A stretch of DNA of 64,000 nucleotides from the NCBI RefSeq assembly GCF_014192575.1, contig NZ_JACHYC010000010.1, forward strand, positions 90,913 to 154,912, given 5' to 3'. This document shows, in pieces, positions 34,709-43,492 of the stretch. Position 1 is the first letter of the stretch. Each line of letters begins with the position of its first letter. The notes under the pieces were generated by a model. The model was not told where the DNA came from. It did no database searches and saw only the letters and a list, made by a program, of their open reading frames with translations. This DNA comes from Variovorax sp. Sphag1AA (GTDB lineage Bacteria > Pseudomonadota > Gammaproteobacteria > Burkholderiales > Burkholderiaceae_C). The position numbers were made by a program, and so were the translations under genes.

Positions 34709-35491
34709 ATGGACTCCCAACTCATCGAGAAGCTCGGCGACGAGCTCTACGCCGCGCTGCGCGACCGCCAGGTCGTGGAGCCGCTGACCAATCGCCATGA
34801 AGGCATTGGCATCGAAGACGCCTATCGTGTGCAGCAACGGATGATCGCGCGCCGCCTCGATGCCGGCGAGCGCATCGTCGGCAAGAAGATCGGCGTCACC
34901 TCGCGCGCCGTGATGAACATGCTGGGCGTGTACCAGCCCGACTTCGGCTACCTGCTCGACGGCATGGTGGTGAACGAGGGTGAATCCATCGACACGCGCA
35001 CGCTGATCCAGCCCAAGGCGGAGGGCGAGATCGCCTTCCTGCTCAAGCGCGACCTGATGGGGCCCGGCATCGGCAATGCCGACGTGCTCGCGGCCACCGA
35101 ATGCGTGATGCCGTGTTTCGAGATCGTCGATTCGCGCATCCGCGACTGGAAGATCAAGATCGCGGACACCGTGGCCGACAACGCATCGTGCGGCGTGTTC
35201 GTGCTCGGCGACAGTGCGGTCGACCCGCGCCGCATCGATCTCGTGACCTGCGGCATGGTGCTGGAGAAGAACGGCGAGATCGTCGCCACCGGTGCCGGCG
35301 CGGCCGCGCTCGGCTCGCCCGTCAATGCCGTGGCATGGCTCGCGAACACGCTCGGCAAGCTGGGCATCGGCCTGAAGGCCGGCGAAGTCGTGCTCTCGGG
35401 TGCGCTCGCGGCGATGTTCCCTGCCGCGGCGGGCGACAACTTCCGCGTTTCGATCGGCGGCCTTGGCGGCTGCTCGGTCCGTTTCCACTGA
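34709..35491 (+). CDS. dmpE: 2-Oxopent-4-enoate (2-hydroxypenta-2,4-dienoate) hydratase
   Basis: Mg-dependent hydration to 4-hydroxy-2-oxovalerate. The 260 aa belong to the FAH-like hydratase family (VGKKIGVTS, then IQPKAEGEIAFLL with metal-binding Glu residues, then SPVNAVAWLANTLG). The ATG at 34709 gives the normal family length; the in-frame ATG at 34697 would add four residues. A paralogue is at 55010-55792. Confidence 0.93.
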   Translation: MDSQLIEKLGDELYAALRDRQVVEPLTNRHEGIGIEDAYRVQQRMIARRLDAGERIVGKKIGVTSRAVMNMLGVYQPDFGYLLDGMVVNEGESIDTRTLIQPKAEGEIAFLLKRDLMGPGIGNADVLAATECVMPCFEIVDSRIRDWKIKIADTVADNASCGVFVLGDSAVDPRRIDLVTCGMVLEKNGEIVATGAGAAALGSPVNAVAWLANTLGKLGIGLKAGEVVLSGALAAMFPAAAGDNFRVSIGGLGGCSVRFH

Positions 35492-35504
35492 GAAGGACTC
35501 ACCC

Positions 35505-36422
35505 ATGAGCAAGAAGATCAAGTGCGCCCTGATCGGGCCCGGCAACATCGGCACGGACCTGCTGGCGAAGCTGCAGCGCAGTCCGGTGCTGGAGCCTGTG
35601 TGGATGGTGGGCATCGACCCCGAATCCGACGGCCTGAAGCGCGCCCGCGAGATGGGCCTGAAGACCACCGCCGATGGCGTTGACGGCCTGCTGCCGCACG
35701 TGGAGGCCGACGAAATCCGCATCGCCTTCGATGCGACCAGCGCCTATGTGCATGCCGAGAACAGCGCCAAGCTGAATGCGCTCGGCGTGCTGATGATCGA
35801 CCTCACGCCGGCGGCCATCGGGCCGTTCTGCGTGCCGCCGGTCAACCTGCGCGACCAGCTCGCGGGCGAGCGACCGATGAACGTCAACATGGTCACCTGC
35901 GGTGGACAGGCCACCATCCCGATGGTGGCTGCCGTCTCGCGGGTGCAGAAGGTGGCGTACGGCGAGATCGTCGCCACCGTGTCGAGCCGCTCGGTCGGGC
36001 CCGGTACGCGTCGCAACATTGACGAGTTCACGCGCACCACGGCCGGCGCGGTCGAGCGTGTCGGTGGCGCCGCGGTGGGCAAGGCGATCATCATCATCAA
36101 CCCCGCGGAGCCGCCGCTGATCATGCGCGACACCGTGCATTGCCTGACGGAAGACGAGCCGGACCAGGAAGCGATCACGGCCTCGGTGCATCGCATGATT
36201 GCCGAAGTGCGGCGCTACGTGCCGGGCTACAAGCTGGTGAACGGCCCCGTGTTCGACGGCAAGCGCGTTTCCATCTACCTCGAGGTCGAAGGCCTGGGCG
36301 ACTACCTCCCCAAGTACGCCGGCAACCTCGACATCATGACCGCCGCCGCTGCACGAACGGCGGAGATGTTCGCCGAATCCATGCTGGCCAGCGACGCGCA
36401 GGCCGAAGCCGTCACCGCATAG
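35505..36422 (+). CDS. dmpF: Acetaldehyde dehydrogenase (CoA-acylating)
   Basis: Converts acetaldehyde, channelled from DmpG, to acetyl-CoA with NAD+ and CoA. The 305 aa begin with a Rossmann motif (ALIGPGNIGTDLL). The catalytic Cys is in VNMVTCGGQATIP, and the dimerisation/channel region has SVGPGTRRNIDEF. It is the only copy in the window, so both meta-cleavage operons probably depend on it. Confidence 0.95.
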   Translation: MSKKIKCALIGPGNIGTDLLAKLQRSPVLEPVWMVGIDPESDGLKRAREMGLKTTADGVDGLLPHVEADEIRIAFDATSAYVHAENSAKLNALGVLMIDLTPAAIGPFCVPPVNLRDQLAGERPMNVNMVTCGGQATIPMVAAVSRVQKVAYGEIVATVSSRSVGPGTRRNIDEFTRTTAGAVERVGGAAVGKAIIIINPAEPPLIMRDTVHCLTEDEPDQEAITASVHRMIAEVRRYVPGYKLVNGPVFDGKRVSIYLEVEGLGDYLPKYAGNLDIMTAAAARTAEMFAESMLASDAQAEAVTA

Positions 36423-36431
36423 GAGCACTCC

Positions 36432-37475
36432 ATGGCACTCGAAGGAAGACACGTCACTCTCCACGACATGACGCTGCGCGACGGCATGCATCCCAAGCGC
36501 CACCGCATGTCGCTCGAACAGATGAGCGACATCGCGACCGGCCTCGATGCAGCGGGTGTGCCGCTGATCGAAGTCACGCACGGTGACGGCCTCGGCGGCA
36601 GTTCGGTCAACTACGGCTTTCCGGCGCACAGCGACGAGCAGTACCTCTGTGCGGTGATTCCGCGCATGAAGAAGGCGAAGGTGTCCGCGCTGCTGATCCC
36701 CGGCATCGGCACGGTCGACCACCTGCGCATGGCCCATGGAGTCGGGGTGCACACGATCCGTGTCGCGACGCACTGCACCGAGGCCGACGTGTCGGAGCAG
36801 CACATCACCATGGCGCGCAAGCTCGACATGGACACGGTCGGCTTCCTGATGATGGCCCACATGGCCACTCCCCAGAAGCTGGTGGAACAGGCCCTGCTGA
36901 TGGAAGGCTATGGCGCGAACTGCATCTACGTGACTGATTCGGCGGGCTACATGCTGCCGGACGACGTGAAGGCGCGCATCGCAGCAGTGCGCGCTGTACT
37001 CAAGCCCGAGACGGAACTGGGCTTCCACGGCCACCACAACCTCGCCATGGGCGTGGCGAACTCGGTTGCAGCCGTCGAGGCGGGCGCGAATCGCATCGAT
37101 GCGGCTGCGGCCGGCCTGGGCGCGGGCGCGGGCAACACGCCGCTCGAAGTCTTCGTTGCAGTGTGCGACCGCATGGGCATTGCAACCGGCGTCGACGTCT
37201 TTGCGATTCAGGACGTGGCCGAAGACCGCGTGGTGCCGATCATGGATCAGCCCATCCGCGTCGACCGCGATTCCCTCACGCTCGGCTATGCGGGCGTGTA
37301 TTCGAGCTTCCTGCTGTTCGCAAGGCGCGCCGAGCAGAAGTGGGGCGTTCCCGCGCGGGAAATCCTCGTCGAGCTGGGCCGCCGCGGCATGGTCGGCGGG
37401 CAGGAAGACATGATCGAAGACACGGCCATCACCCTGGCCCGCACGCGCACTGCGCAGCAGGAGGTACACGCATGA
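36432..37475 (+). CDS. dmpG: 4-Hydroxy-2-oxovalerate aldolase
   Basis: Mn-dependent cleavage to pyruvate and acetaldehyde; it forms a channelling complex with DmpF. The 347-aa TIM barrel begins HDMTLRDGMHPKRH (metal Asp, catalytic His). GFHGHHNLAMGVANS supplies the two metal-binding His, and a communication domain lies at the C-terminus. Only copy in the window. Its stop overlaps the dmpH ATG (ATGA). Confidence 0.95.
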   Translation: MALEGRHVTLHDMTLRDGMHPKRHRMSLEQMSDIATGLDAAGVPLIEVTHGDGLGGSSVNYGFPAHSDEQYLCAVIPRMKKAKVSALLIPGIGTVDHLRMAHGVGVHTIRVATHCTEADVSEQHITMARKLDMDTVGFLMMAHMATPQKLVEQALLMEGYGANCIYVTDSAGYMLPDDVKARIAAVRAVLKPETELGFHGHHNLAMGVANSVAAVEAGANRIDAAAAGLGAGAGNTPLEVFVAVCDRMGIATGVDVFAIQDVAEDRVVPIMDQPIRVDRDSLTLGYAGVYSSFLLFARRAEQKWGVPAREILVELGRRGMVGGQEDMIEDTAITLARTRTAQQEVHA

Positions 37476-38263
37476 AACTCGACGCACAAACCATTGCTGG
37501 CCTCGCCGCGCATCTCGAATCCTGCGAGCTCGAAGCGCGCGACACGCCGAAGATCACCGACGAGCATCCGCAGATGGATTGGGACGACGCCTACGCCATT
37601 CAGGATGCGATCCGGCGGCGCAAGACCGATCGCGGCCATCGCATCATCGGGCTGAAGGCCGGGTTGACCTCGCACGCCAAGATGAAGCAGATGGGCGTCG
37701 AGACGCCGGTCTTCGGCTTCCTGGCAGACAACTTTGCAGTGCCCGAGGGCGGAGAGTGCCGCGTGAGCGAACTCATTCATCCCAAGGTCGAGCCGGAGAT
37801 TGCCTTCGTCACGCGACGCGCATTGAAAGGGCCCGGCTGCCACATCGGCGCGGTGCTCGCGGCCACGGACTTCGTGCTGCCGGGCATCGAGGTCATCGAC
37901 AGCCGCTACCGCGACTTCAAGTTCGACCTGAAGAGCGTCGTGGCGGACAACACCTCTGCGGCGCGCTTCGTCGTCGGTGGCCGTGCGATACCGGCCTCGG
38001 AAGTCGACCTGCGCACCATCGGCATCGTGCTGGAGAAGAACGGCGAGCCCGTGGCTTTCGGGGCGGGCGCGGCGGTGCTGGGCCATCCGGCGGCAGCGAT
38101 CGCGATGCTGGCCAATCACCTCGGCGCGCGTGGCGAAGAGATTCCGGCGGGCACGCTGATCCTCTCGGGCGGCATCACGGAGGCTGTGGCCGTTGCGGCG
38201 GGCGATTCCGTCACGCTGCGCGTGCAGGGCATGGGCAGTGTCGGGCTGCGCTTCGTGGAATGA
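37472..38263 (+). CDS. dmpH: 4-Oxalocrotonate decarboxylase
   Basis: Decarboxylates 2-oxo-3-hexenedioate to 2-oxopent-4-enoate and complexes with DmpE. The 263 aa belong to the same fold family as DmpE (IIGLKAGLTSHAKMKQMG, IHPKVEPEIAFV, IDSRYRDFKFDLKSVVADN). Start overlaps the dmpG stop by 4 bp. A paralogue is at 55810-56601. Confidence 0.93.
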   Translation: MKLDAQTIAGLAAHLESCELEARDTPKITDEHPQMDWDDAYAIQDAIRRRKTDRGHRIIGLKAGLTSHAKMKQMGVETPVFGFLADNFAVPEGGECRVSELIHPKVEPEIAFVTRRALKGPGCHIGAVLAATDFVLPGIEVIDSRYRDFKFDLKSVVADNTSAARFVVGGRAIPASEVDLRTIGIVLEKNGEPVAFGAGAAVLGHPAAAIAMLANHLGARGEEIPAGTLILSGGITEAVAVAAGDSVTLRVQGMGSVGLRFVE

Positions 38264-38273
38264 GGAGGACACC

Positions 38274-38465
38274 ATGCCATTCGCACAGATCTACCTCATC
38301 GAAGGACGGACGGAGGAGCAGAAGCGCGCGTTGATCGAGAAGGTCACCGAGGCCATCGTCGAGGCCGTCGGAGCGCCCAAGGCCAACGTGCGCGTGTGGC
38401 TGCACGACGTGCCCAAGGAGAACTGGGGCATCGCGGGCGTGAGTGCGAAGGATCTAGGACGCTAG
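38274..38465 (+). CDS. dmpI: 4-Oxalocrotonate tautomerase
   Basis: Ketonises 2-hydroxymuconate using Pro1 as the base. The 63 aa begin MPFAQIYLIEG, so Pro1 is exposed after Met removal. Arg12 (GRTEEQKR) and the later Arg in VRVWLHDVPKENWG are in place. It is the last gene of the phenol operon; its stop is 21 bp from the convergent PnbB-like gene. Confidence 0.93.
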   Translation: MPFAQIYLIEGRTEEQKRALIEKVTEAIVEAVGAPKANVRVWLHDVPKENWGIAGVSAKDLGR

Positions 38466-38486
38466 AACGTCCCGCAGCGCGGAGCA

Positions 38487-39035
38487 TCACTCCTGCGGTG
38501 CGTCGTGGTACGAAATCCGTCCGGAGGGCAGGAAGAACAGCGCAATGACTGCACCGCCCTTCGCTTCCGGATAGTGTTGACTGCCAGGTGATGGAGCGGT
38601 CCAGCCGCTGGAGCACCAGCCGTTCGGGCCATTCAAGGCTGCCCCGGGATTCAGCGGCACGACCATGTTGAACTCGCCGTAAGGGTGCCCGTGGTATTGC
38701 CCGCGGAACCGGTGATCGGCGTGGCCTTGGCTGTTCCCGGTGCTGTCCATGTACACGGCGGTGATGCTGAAGTGGCGCGTGCGCTCGGAGGGCTCCGCGA
38801 TGCGACTGCGGCGGTATGTCGGGCCGTCGATCTCGATGTTCGCCGCCCAGCCGTCGTTGACGCCGTTCTTGATCAGGTGAGCGAGGGTCTGGTAGAGCTC
38901 GCTCTCGGGCCCGTACTTCCGGTTCAGCCAGCGCTCGACCTCGGTGCCGGTGGTCATGTCCTTCACTTCCTCGAGGAAGGGAATGCATCGCTCGATCAGC
39001 GCTTCACGGTCTTCGATGAGGGTTTCGACTGTCAT
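38487..39035 (-). CDS. 4-Hydroxylaminobenzoate lyase-like protein (PnbB family)
   Basis: A 182-aa protein whose C-terminal half (GQYHGHPYGEFNMVVPL, GPNGWCSSGWTAPSPGS, ALFFLPSGRISY) looks like the PnbB/DUF4863 family. Characterised members convert 4-hydroxylaminobenzoate to protocatechuate plus ammonia in 4-nitrobenzoate degradation. The start is set by AGGAGA before the ATG. No nitrobenzoate reductase (pnbA) is nearby, so the in vivo substrate may differ. It is divergent from a LysR gene (110 bp), its probable regulator. Confidence 0.6.
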   Translation of the reverse strand: MTVETLIEDREALIERCIPFLEEVKDMTTGTEVERWLNRKYGPESELYQTLAHLIKNGVNDGWAANIEIDGPTYRRSRIAEPSERTRHFSITAVYMDSTGNSQGHADHRFRGQYHGHPYGEFNMVVPLNPGAALNGPNGWCSSGWTAPSPGSQHYPEAKGGAVIALFFLPSGRISYHDAPQE

Positions 39036-39145
39036 TTCGCGTCTCCTGAAAGGGATGGACGTGATCTTCGGCAAACATCGAGTTGAATGGAACTGATGTC
39101 TTTGCAATCTCATAATGCACGCCATTCACGTCACGGAGATACACC

Positions 39146-40126
39146 ATGAGCATCGGGCGCACGGACCTGAATCTGTTGAAGGTGTTCGAGGCGGTCTATG
39201 AAGAGCGCAATCTGCTGCTTGCAGGCAAGCGCCTTCATCTCACGCAATCGGCAGTGAGCCATGCATTGAGGAGGCTGCGTGAACTCGTGGGCGACGAACT
39301 CTTCATGCGCACGGGCAAGGGCATGGTGCCGACCGGCCGTGCAACGGCAATGGCGCCGATGCTGCGCGAATCCCTGCGCCGGATCGAGGACGCACTCGGT
39401 GTCGAGCCCTTTTCGCCCGAAAGGTCGACGCGGCGTTTCGTCATCGCCGCGAACGATCACGTCACCGTCGTGCTCGTTGCGCCGTTGTCCCGTGAGTTGC
39501 AAAAGGTCGCGCCGGGTATCGACCTCGTCATCCGGCCATCGACGCGTCTGGACCTCGCCGAGCAGATCGACCTCGGGCGCATCGACCTTGCGATCGGAAT
39601 CTTTTCGCAGATTCCGCCCCGCCTGAACTCGAGAACGCTGATGTCACAAGGGGAGGCCATCCTGATGCGCAAGGGACATCCGGCCTCCCGCCGCAAGCTC
39701 ACGCGCGCCGACCTGACGAAGTACCCGCTCGTCACCCTCTCCGTTGGCGGGCAGGAGGAGGGTGCGGTCGGTGGATTCATCGTTGAACGGGGGCTCGCGC
39801 GCCAGTCGGAGATGTTCGACCGGCATGCACTGGAAGAGGCGCTCCACGCGTCAGGAGAGGCGCCCCGGCTGCGAATGACCGTCCCGCACTCGCTCGCCAT
39901 TCCGGCGCTGCTTCGGGACACGCAGATGCTCTCCATCGTGCCCGCGTCCCTGGCCGTCGCGCTGACGAAGAGCGGAGAGCTGGTTCGGCGGCAGCCGCCG
40001 TACGAAGCCGGAACGTCGAGCATGCGCGCGGTCTGGCATGGTCGCGACGAACACGATGTGGGCCACGTCTGGCTGCGCGAGATGATCGCGCAGACGGCCA
40101 GGGATGCTGAAAAGGCGCTGGCCTAG
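39146..40126 (+). CDS. LysR family transcriptional regulator (NodD-like)
   Basis: A 326-aa protein with an N-terminal HTH (TDLNLLKVFEAVYEERN, TQSAVSHALRRLREL) and a C-terminal effector domain (ANDHVTVVLVAPL). ATG with GGAGA upstream. The divergent arrangement with the PnbB-like gene suggests that it controls that gene in response to an aromatic or nitroaromatic ligand. Its 3' end abuts the paired XylS-like boxes that drive the next AraC gene. Confidence 0.88.
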   Translation: MSIGRTDLNLLKVFEAVYEERNLLLAGKRLHLTQSAVSHALRRLRELVGDELFMRTGKGMVPTGRATAMAPMLRESLRRIEDALGVEPFSPERSTRRFVIAANDHVTVVLVAPLSRELQKVAPGIDLVIRPSTRLDLAEQIDLGRIDLAIGIFSQIPPRLNSRTLMSQGEAILMRKGHPASRRKLTRADLTKYPLVTLSVGGQEEGAVGGFIVERGLARQSEMFDRHALEEALHASGEAPRLRMTVPHSLAIPALLRDTQMLSIVPASLAVALTKSGELVRRQPPYEAGTSSMRAVWHGRDEHDVGHVWLREMIAQTARDAEKALA

Positions 40127-40129
40127 GCA

Positions 40130-40203
40130 AGCAGGATTCGGCTTCGACCCGTCCGGTTCGCGGCAGTTAGTGGATAGTGCGCGGGCGGTTGCGTCTCTAG
40201 ACT
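40130..40203 (+). promoter_or_regulatory. Paired XylS/BenR-like boxes and -10 hexamer upstream of the AraC gene
   Basis: Box 1 is AGCA-GGATTC-GGCTT (40130-40144) and box 2 is GGCA-GTTAGT-GGATA (40162-40176), starts 32 bp apart. TAGACT at 40198-40203 follows 21 bp after box 2. The same geometry recurs at 42806 and 46657. Box 1 is the most degenerate of the set. Confidence 0.7.
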
Positions 40204-40234
40204 CGCCGCCACAAGAACAGCAGCGTTCATTGAA

Positions 40235-41302
40235 ATGCTACGAGAACGATCGAGGCAAGCCGAGGCGCCGCACTTCCCCACGCCAAACGGATTCCAGAGC
40301 GCGCCGCCCGTCTATGCGAGATGCGTGCTGGATTGCTTGAGCGGAAGAGGTATTGCGCCTTCGGCATTGCTCGCGGATGCGGGCCTCGCGTGGCAGGACC
40401 TCTCGGAGGGACGAGCCATGGACCTCGTCGTGTTCCGCCGCTTCATCGCGCAGGCGATCCAATGCAGCGGAGAGCCGGCGCTCGGGCTCCTGGCCGGCCT
40501 GATGCTCCAGCCCTATCACAGCCAGGTGGGCATCGCGGCGGTGACCAGCCGTGACGTGGGCCACGGCCTTCAGTTCATGAGCCGGCACGGCCGGTTGCTC
40601 TTCGGGCGAGTGGACTTCCACCTGGAAGCCGGTCCGCGCTGGAGCATCTTCAAAGTCAGGCCGACGAGGCCGCTGCACGAGGTGCAAGACTTCGTCACCC
40701 AGTTCATCGTCGGCGCCCACTGGCGGTTGCTCGAAGCGATGCTCGGGCGTCCCGCGGATGAACTGGTCGTCTGCTTGCCGCATGCACGCCCTGCCGGCGG
40801 CGATCTCACCTATCAGCGGTACTTGCGCAATGTCGAGTTCGATCACGAGCATCTGGCATTCGCCATGCCGGCCGAGCTGTTGCGGGTGCCTTGCGTCTCC
40901 GCAAACGCGAAGGAGTTTCTCGACGCGGCGCGCGCTTGCCAGCAGACGGAAGCCGAACTGGCGCAAGGGCAGTTCGCGCATCGTGTGCGACGCGCGCTGG
41001 TGGAGCGGTTGACGAAGGACCCGGGCTCTCGCGAGCTGGCCTCGGACCTGGGCATCTCGGTGCAGACGATGGCGCGTCGACTGGCCGAAAGCGGAACCAC
41101 CTACTCCGACCTGAAGGAGCAACTGCGCAAGTCGCAGGCAACCTGGTACCTGCAGAACACGGACCTTCCGATCGAGGCCATTGCTTCGCAGCTCGGCTAC
41201 GCGGAGCTCACGAGCTTCAGCCGCGCCTTCAAGCGCTGGCACTGTGTCTCGCCGAGGGCAATGCGGCAGAGCCTTCGGAGTGGCGCGGAGGACGCAGCCT
41301 AG
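40235..41302 (+). CDS. AraC family transcriptional regulator (Arabinose_bd N-domain type)
   Basis: A 355-aa protein with an N-terminal ligand-sensing domain of the OruR/ArgR-like type (residues about 25-210) and a C-terminal double HTH (LASDLGISVQTMARRLAES, then PIEAIASQLGYAELTSFSRAFKRW). The RBS is weak. Its own promoter carries the paired XylS-like boxes, so it is probably a member of the regulon governed by the AraC/XylS protein at 43493-44506 rather than its master. The target is unknown; the adjacent porin gene is a candidate. Confidence 0.85.
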   Translation: MLRERSRQAEAPHFPTPNGFQSAPPVYARCVLDCLSGRGIAPSALLADAGLAWQDLSEGRAMDLVVFRRFIAQAIQCSGEPALGLLAGLMLQPYHSQVGIAAVTSRDVGHGLQFMSRHGRLLFGRVDFHLEAGPRWSIFKVRPTRPLHEVQDFVTQFIVGAHWRLLEAMLGRPADELVVCLPHARPAGGDLTYQRYLRNVEFDHEHLAFAMPAELLRVPCVSANAKEFLDAARACQQTEAELAQGQFAHRVRRALVERLTKDPGSRELASDLGISVQTMARRLAESGTTYSDLKEQLRKSQATWYLQNTDLPIEAIASQLGYAELTSFSRAFKRWHCVSPRAMRQSLRSGAEDAA

Positions 41303-41339
41303 CGGGCCAACCCGCTTCGGCGCGTCAAGCGTCGTCGCC

Positions 41340-42614
41340 TCAGAAGGCGTGCCGGATACCCAGGTCGTAGCCGGTCGAGCTCTTCGGCGTGAGCGCGCCG
41401 GTCACGGCATTCGCGGTGAAGTAGTTCGGGCCGCCCACGGTCAGGTCCGCACCGTTCTTGTTGTTCACGCGCGCGACCGTCGCATAGAGGGCGGTGCGCT
41501 TCGACAGGTTGTGAACGTAGCCCAGTGCCCACTTGTCGGCCTCGGGTGCATCGGCGACGCCGAACACCTGGTTCAGTCGCGTGATGTTGTTGTACTTGAC
41601 CGCCGAATACGCGAAGCGGATCAGCCCGGGGCCGACGGGCACCGTCGCGCCGAGCAGCCAGCCGTTTGCGCCGGGCTCGCGAAAGCCGAGCGGATTGGCC
41701 AGGGGATTGGAGTTTTCGATCTTGAGCTTGTTGTTCGAGTACTCGCTGAACACCTTCACGACGCCGAAGTCGTAGGACGCGCCCAGGTTCCAGGTGTCGA
41801 GATTGGTCGTGGTGCCGAGGAAGTAGTTGGATGCGATGGTGCTCGCGCCGTATGACGCGGCGACATCCAGCGGCCCGTTCGCGTAGCCGAATCGGCCGCT
41901 GACGTTGCGGCCCACCCTGGCGTTGTTGCCTGTGGTGGCAAGGGACGGGTTGGCCGCGATCGCCGCGGCTGTGGGCGGCGTGAAGCTGCCGGGGTCATAG
42001 CTCGTCTGCTCGTTGAATGCGTACATCACCTGGCCATAGAAGCCGCCAAGGTTGGGCGGCAGCAAGTAGCCGACCGAGTTGCTGGCGCGGATCTGCGTCG
42101 GGTTGGCGCTGAAGCCGTTGGTGACCGCGCCTTGCGAATTGAAGCCGCTGGCCGAAAGGATCAGGTTGGTCCCGACGCCGTTGATGCCGAACGGATCGAA
42201 CACGATGTCGTTCCAGAAAGTAGGCACGTAGTCGCGGCCCATGCGCAGCTCGCCGAAGACGCCCGACAGGCTCAGGGTCGAGCGCCGGTTGAAGAGCTGG
42301 CTGCTCGCCGGCGCGCCGTTGAGGCCAGCGCCGAAGGTGCCATCGTCATTGCCCAATGCGGCTTCGAGCCAGAAGCCCGCGGCGAGGCCGCCGCCGAGGT
42401 CCTCCTGGCCGCGGAAGCCCAGGCGGCTGGCGTTGTAGCCCGAGTTGCGCATGATCGTCTGGCTGGTCGTGATGCTCTTGCCTGCGGCGGTTTCGGTCTT
42501 GTTCGAAAAGCCGCTGAAGGCCGCATCCACCACACCGAACAGCGTGACTGACGATTGAGCCGATGCGGCGCCGGCCACTGCCAGCGCCGCAAGGGCGACG
42601 AGTGATTTCTTCAT
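41340..42614 (-). CDS. Outer-membrane porin (Omp32-like, Gram-negative porin family)
   Basis: A 424-aa trimeric beta-barrel porin. The signal peptide MKKSLVALAALAVAGAASA is followed by QSSVTLFG, the usual mature start in betaproteobacterial porins. Many alternating strands follow, for example GFRGQEDLGGGL and GRDYVPTFW, ending in Phe as required for BAM recognition (GIRHAF). It probably admits aromatic acids or other anions, an inference from its location among aromatic genes. It converges on the AraC gene at 40235-41302 with 37 bp between stops. Confidence 0.9.
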   Translation of the reverse strand: MKKSLVALAALAVAGAASAQSSVTLFGVVDAAFSGFSNKTETAAGKSITTSQTIMRNSGYNASRLGFRGQEDLGGGLAAGFWLEAALGNDDGTFGAGLNGAPASSQLFNRRSTLSLSGVFGELRMGRDYVPTFWNDIVFDPFGINGVGTNLILSASGFNSQGAVTNGFSANPTQIRASNSVGYLLPPNLGGFYGQVMYAFNEQTSYDPGSFTPPTAAAIAANPSLATTGNNARVGRNVSGRFGYANGPLDVAASYGASTIASNYFLGTTTNLDTWNLGASYDFGVVKVFSEYSNNKLKIENSNPLANPLGFREPGANGWLLGATVPVGPGLIRFAYSAVKYNNITRLNQVFGVADAPEADKWALGYVHNLSKRTALYATVARVNNKNGADLTVGGPNYFTANAVTGALTPKSSTGYDLGIRHAF

Positions 42615-42805
42615 TCCAGGTTTCTCCACGGGTTATGCAATGGACCCGTGCGAACGGGCCAACCTCCAGTTGGAAGCTGCAGCTATTCCAGCGGAGCCGA
42701 CCTCGATCGGCGGTCTCGACTGTGCAGAAGAACCTTCGAATCGTTCCGTTGCGCTCACGGCGCTTTTCGACGTGTTGCGCGCATGCAATGAGCGCCGAAT
42801 GCGCT

Positions 42806-42879
42806 CGCAGATTGCGGACAGTGCGCGCGCCGCCGCGTGCAGAAAGCGGATAGTTTCCGCGCGACCCCCTCCCTAGACT
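42806..42879 (+). promoter_or_regulatory. Paired XylS/BenR-like boxes and -10 hexamer upstream of the unknown two-gene operon
   Basis: CGCA-GATTGC-GGACA (42806-42820) and TGCA-GAAAGC-GGATA (42838-42852), starts 32 bp apart. TAGACT at 42874-42879 is 21 bp after box 2. It lies in the 296-bp intergenic region between the divergent porin gene and the 64-aa gene. Confidence 0.78.
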
Positions 42880-42910
42880 GGGACGACCAGCCGCCGCAGA
42901 GGAAGGGCAG

Positions 42911-43105
42911 ATGAAGGAGACAAGACTAGACGTCACCGCACGCAGGACGCAGGAGCCCGAGGCGCTCCGCGGATGCGATGCACTGCCACGCGAGACCTGC
43001 GAGGAGAACGCGGAGCGGCTGCTTGCGCTCGCCGCACTGGCGCGCCGCTTTCAGGTGGAACTGATGGAAGAGATCCGCGCGAGAGACCTTCGTGAAGCCC
43101 ATTGA
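42911..43105 (+). CDS. Hypothetical small protein, 64 aa, in XylS-box operon
   Basis: ATG preceded by GAGGAAGG, 32 bp after the TAGACT element. It is a charged, helical, soluble protein with two cysteines (CDALPRETCEE) and a leucine/alanine-rich helix (ERLLALAALARRFQVELM). No known family. The last 14 bp overlap the start of the 131-aa gene, so the two are coupled. Its promoter pattern puts it in the same regulon as the anthranilate-type dioxygenase. Confidence 0.6.
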   Translation: MKETRLDVTARRTQEPEALRGCDALPRETCEENAERLLALAALARRFQVELMEEIRARDLREAH

Positions 43106-43487
43106 GGTCGTTGTGATGTTCGGCGTCCCCGAGCGGCAGGCCGACGCGTTGATCGAGGAGTTGCTGACCTCCTGGATCGAGCCCAGGGCTTGGCTGATGT
43201 TCGGCACCGACCTGTCGCTCCTCGCGGCGCTCGACCAGTACTGGCGGCCGCGCATCGACATCACCGTGGCGCTGCTACCCGGGCTGGGTGAACTGGAACG
43301 GGATGTGGCGCTCGATGTGATCGCGATGGAGGGGCATCGCCCGGATGCCGCCGTGTGGCTGCACGGACCGATCAGCGAGTGCGAAGGCCCTGCGGACGTC
43401 GTCCGCGCGTCGATCCTGCTGGACGCCGCGGAGGCCTCGCGGCTGCAGGGAACGGCACTTTGTGAATCGCTGCGCCGCCTGCCGTGA
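43092..43487 (+). CDS. Hypothetical protein, 131 aa, in XylS-box operon
   Basis: A soluble alpha/beta protein (MKPIEVVVMFGVPERQADAL; DITVALLPGLGELERDV; AAVWLHGPISE). The alternating strand-helix pattern suggests a small Rossmann-like fold, but no motif is diagnostic. It is translated by overlap with the 64-aa gene and ends 5 bp before the convergent AraC/XylS-type gene. Co-regulation with antCAB implies a role in uptake, tolerance or processing of the same aromatic acid; the role itself is unknown. Confidence 0.6.
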   Translation: MKPIEVVVMFGVPERQADALIEELLTSWIEPRAWLMFGTDLSLLAALDQYWRPRIDITVALLPGLGELERDVALDVIAMEGHRPDAAVWLHGPISECEGPADVVRASILLDAAEASRLQGTALCESLRRLP

Positions 43488-43492
43488 TGCGG

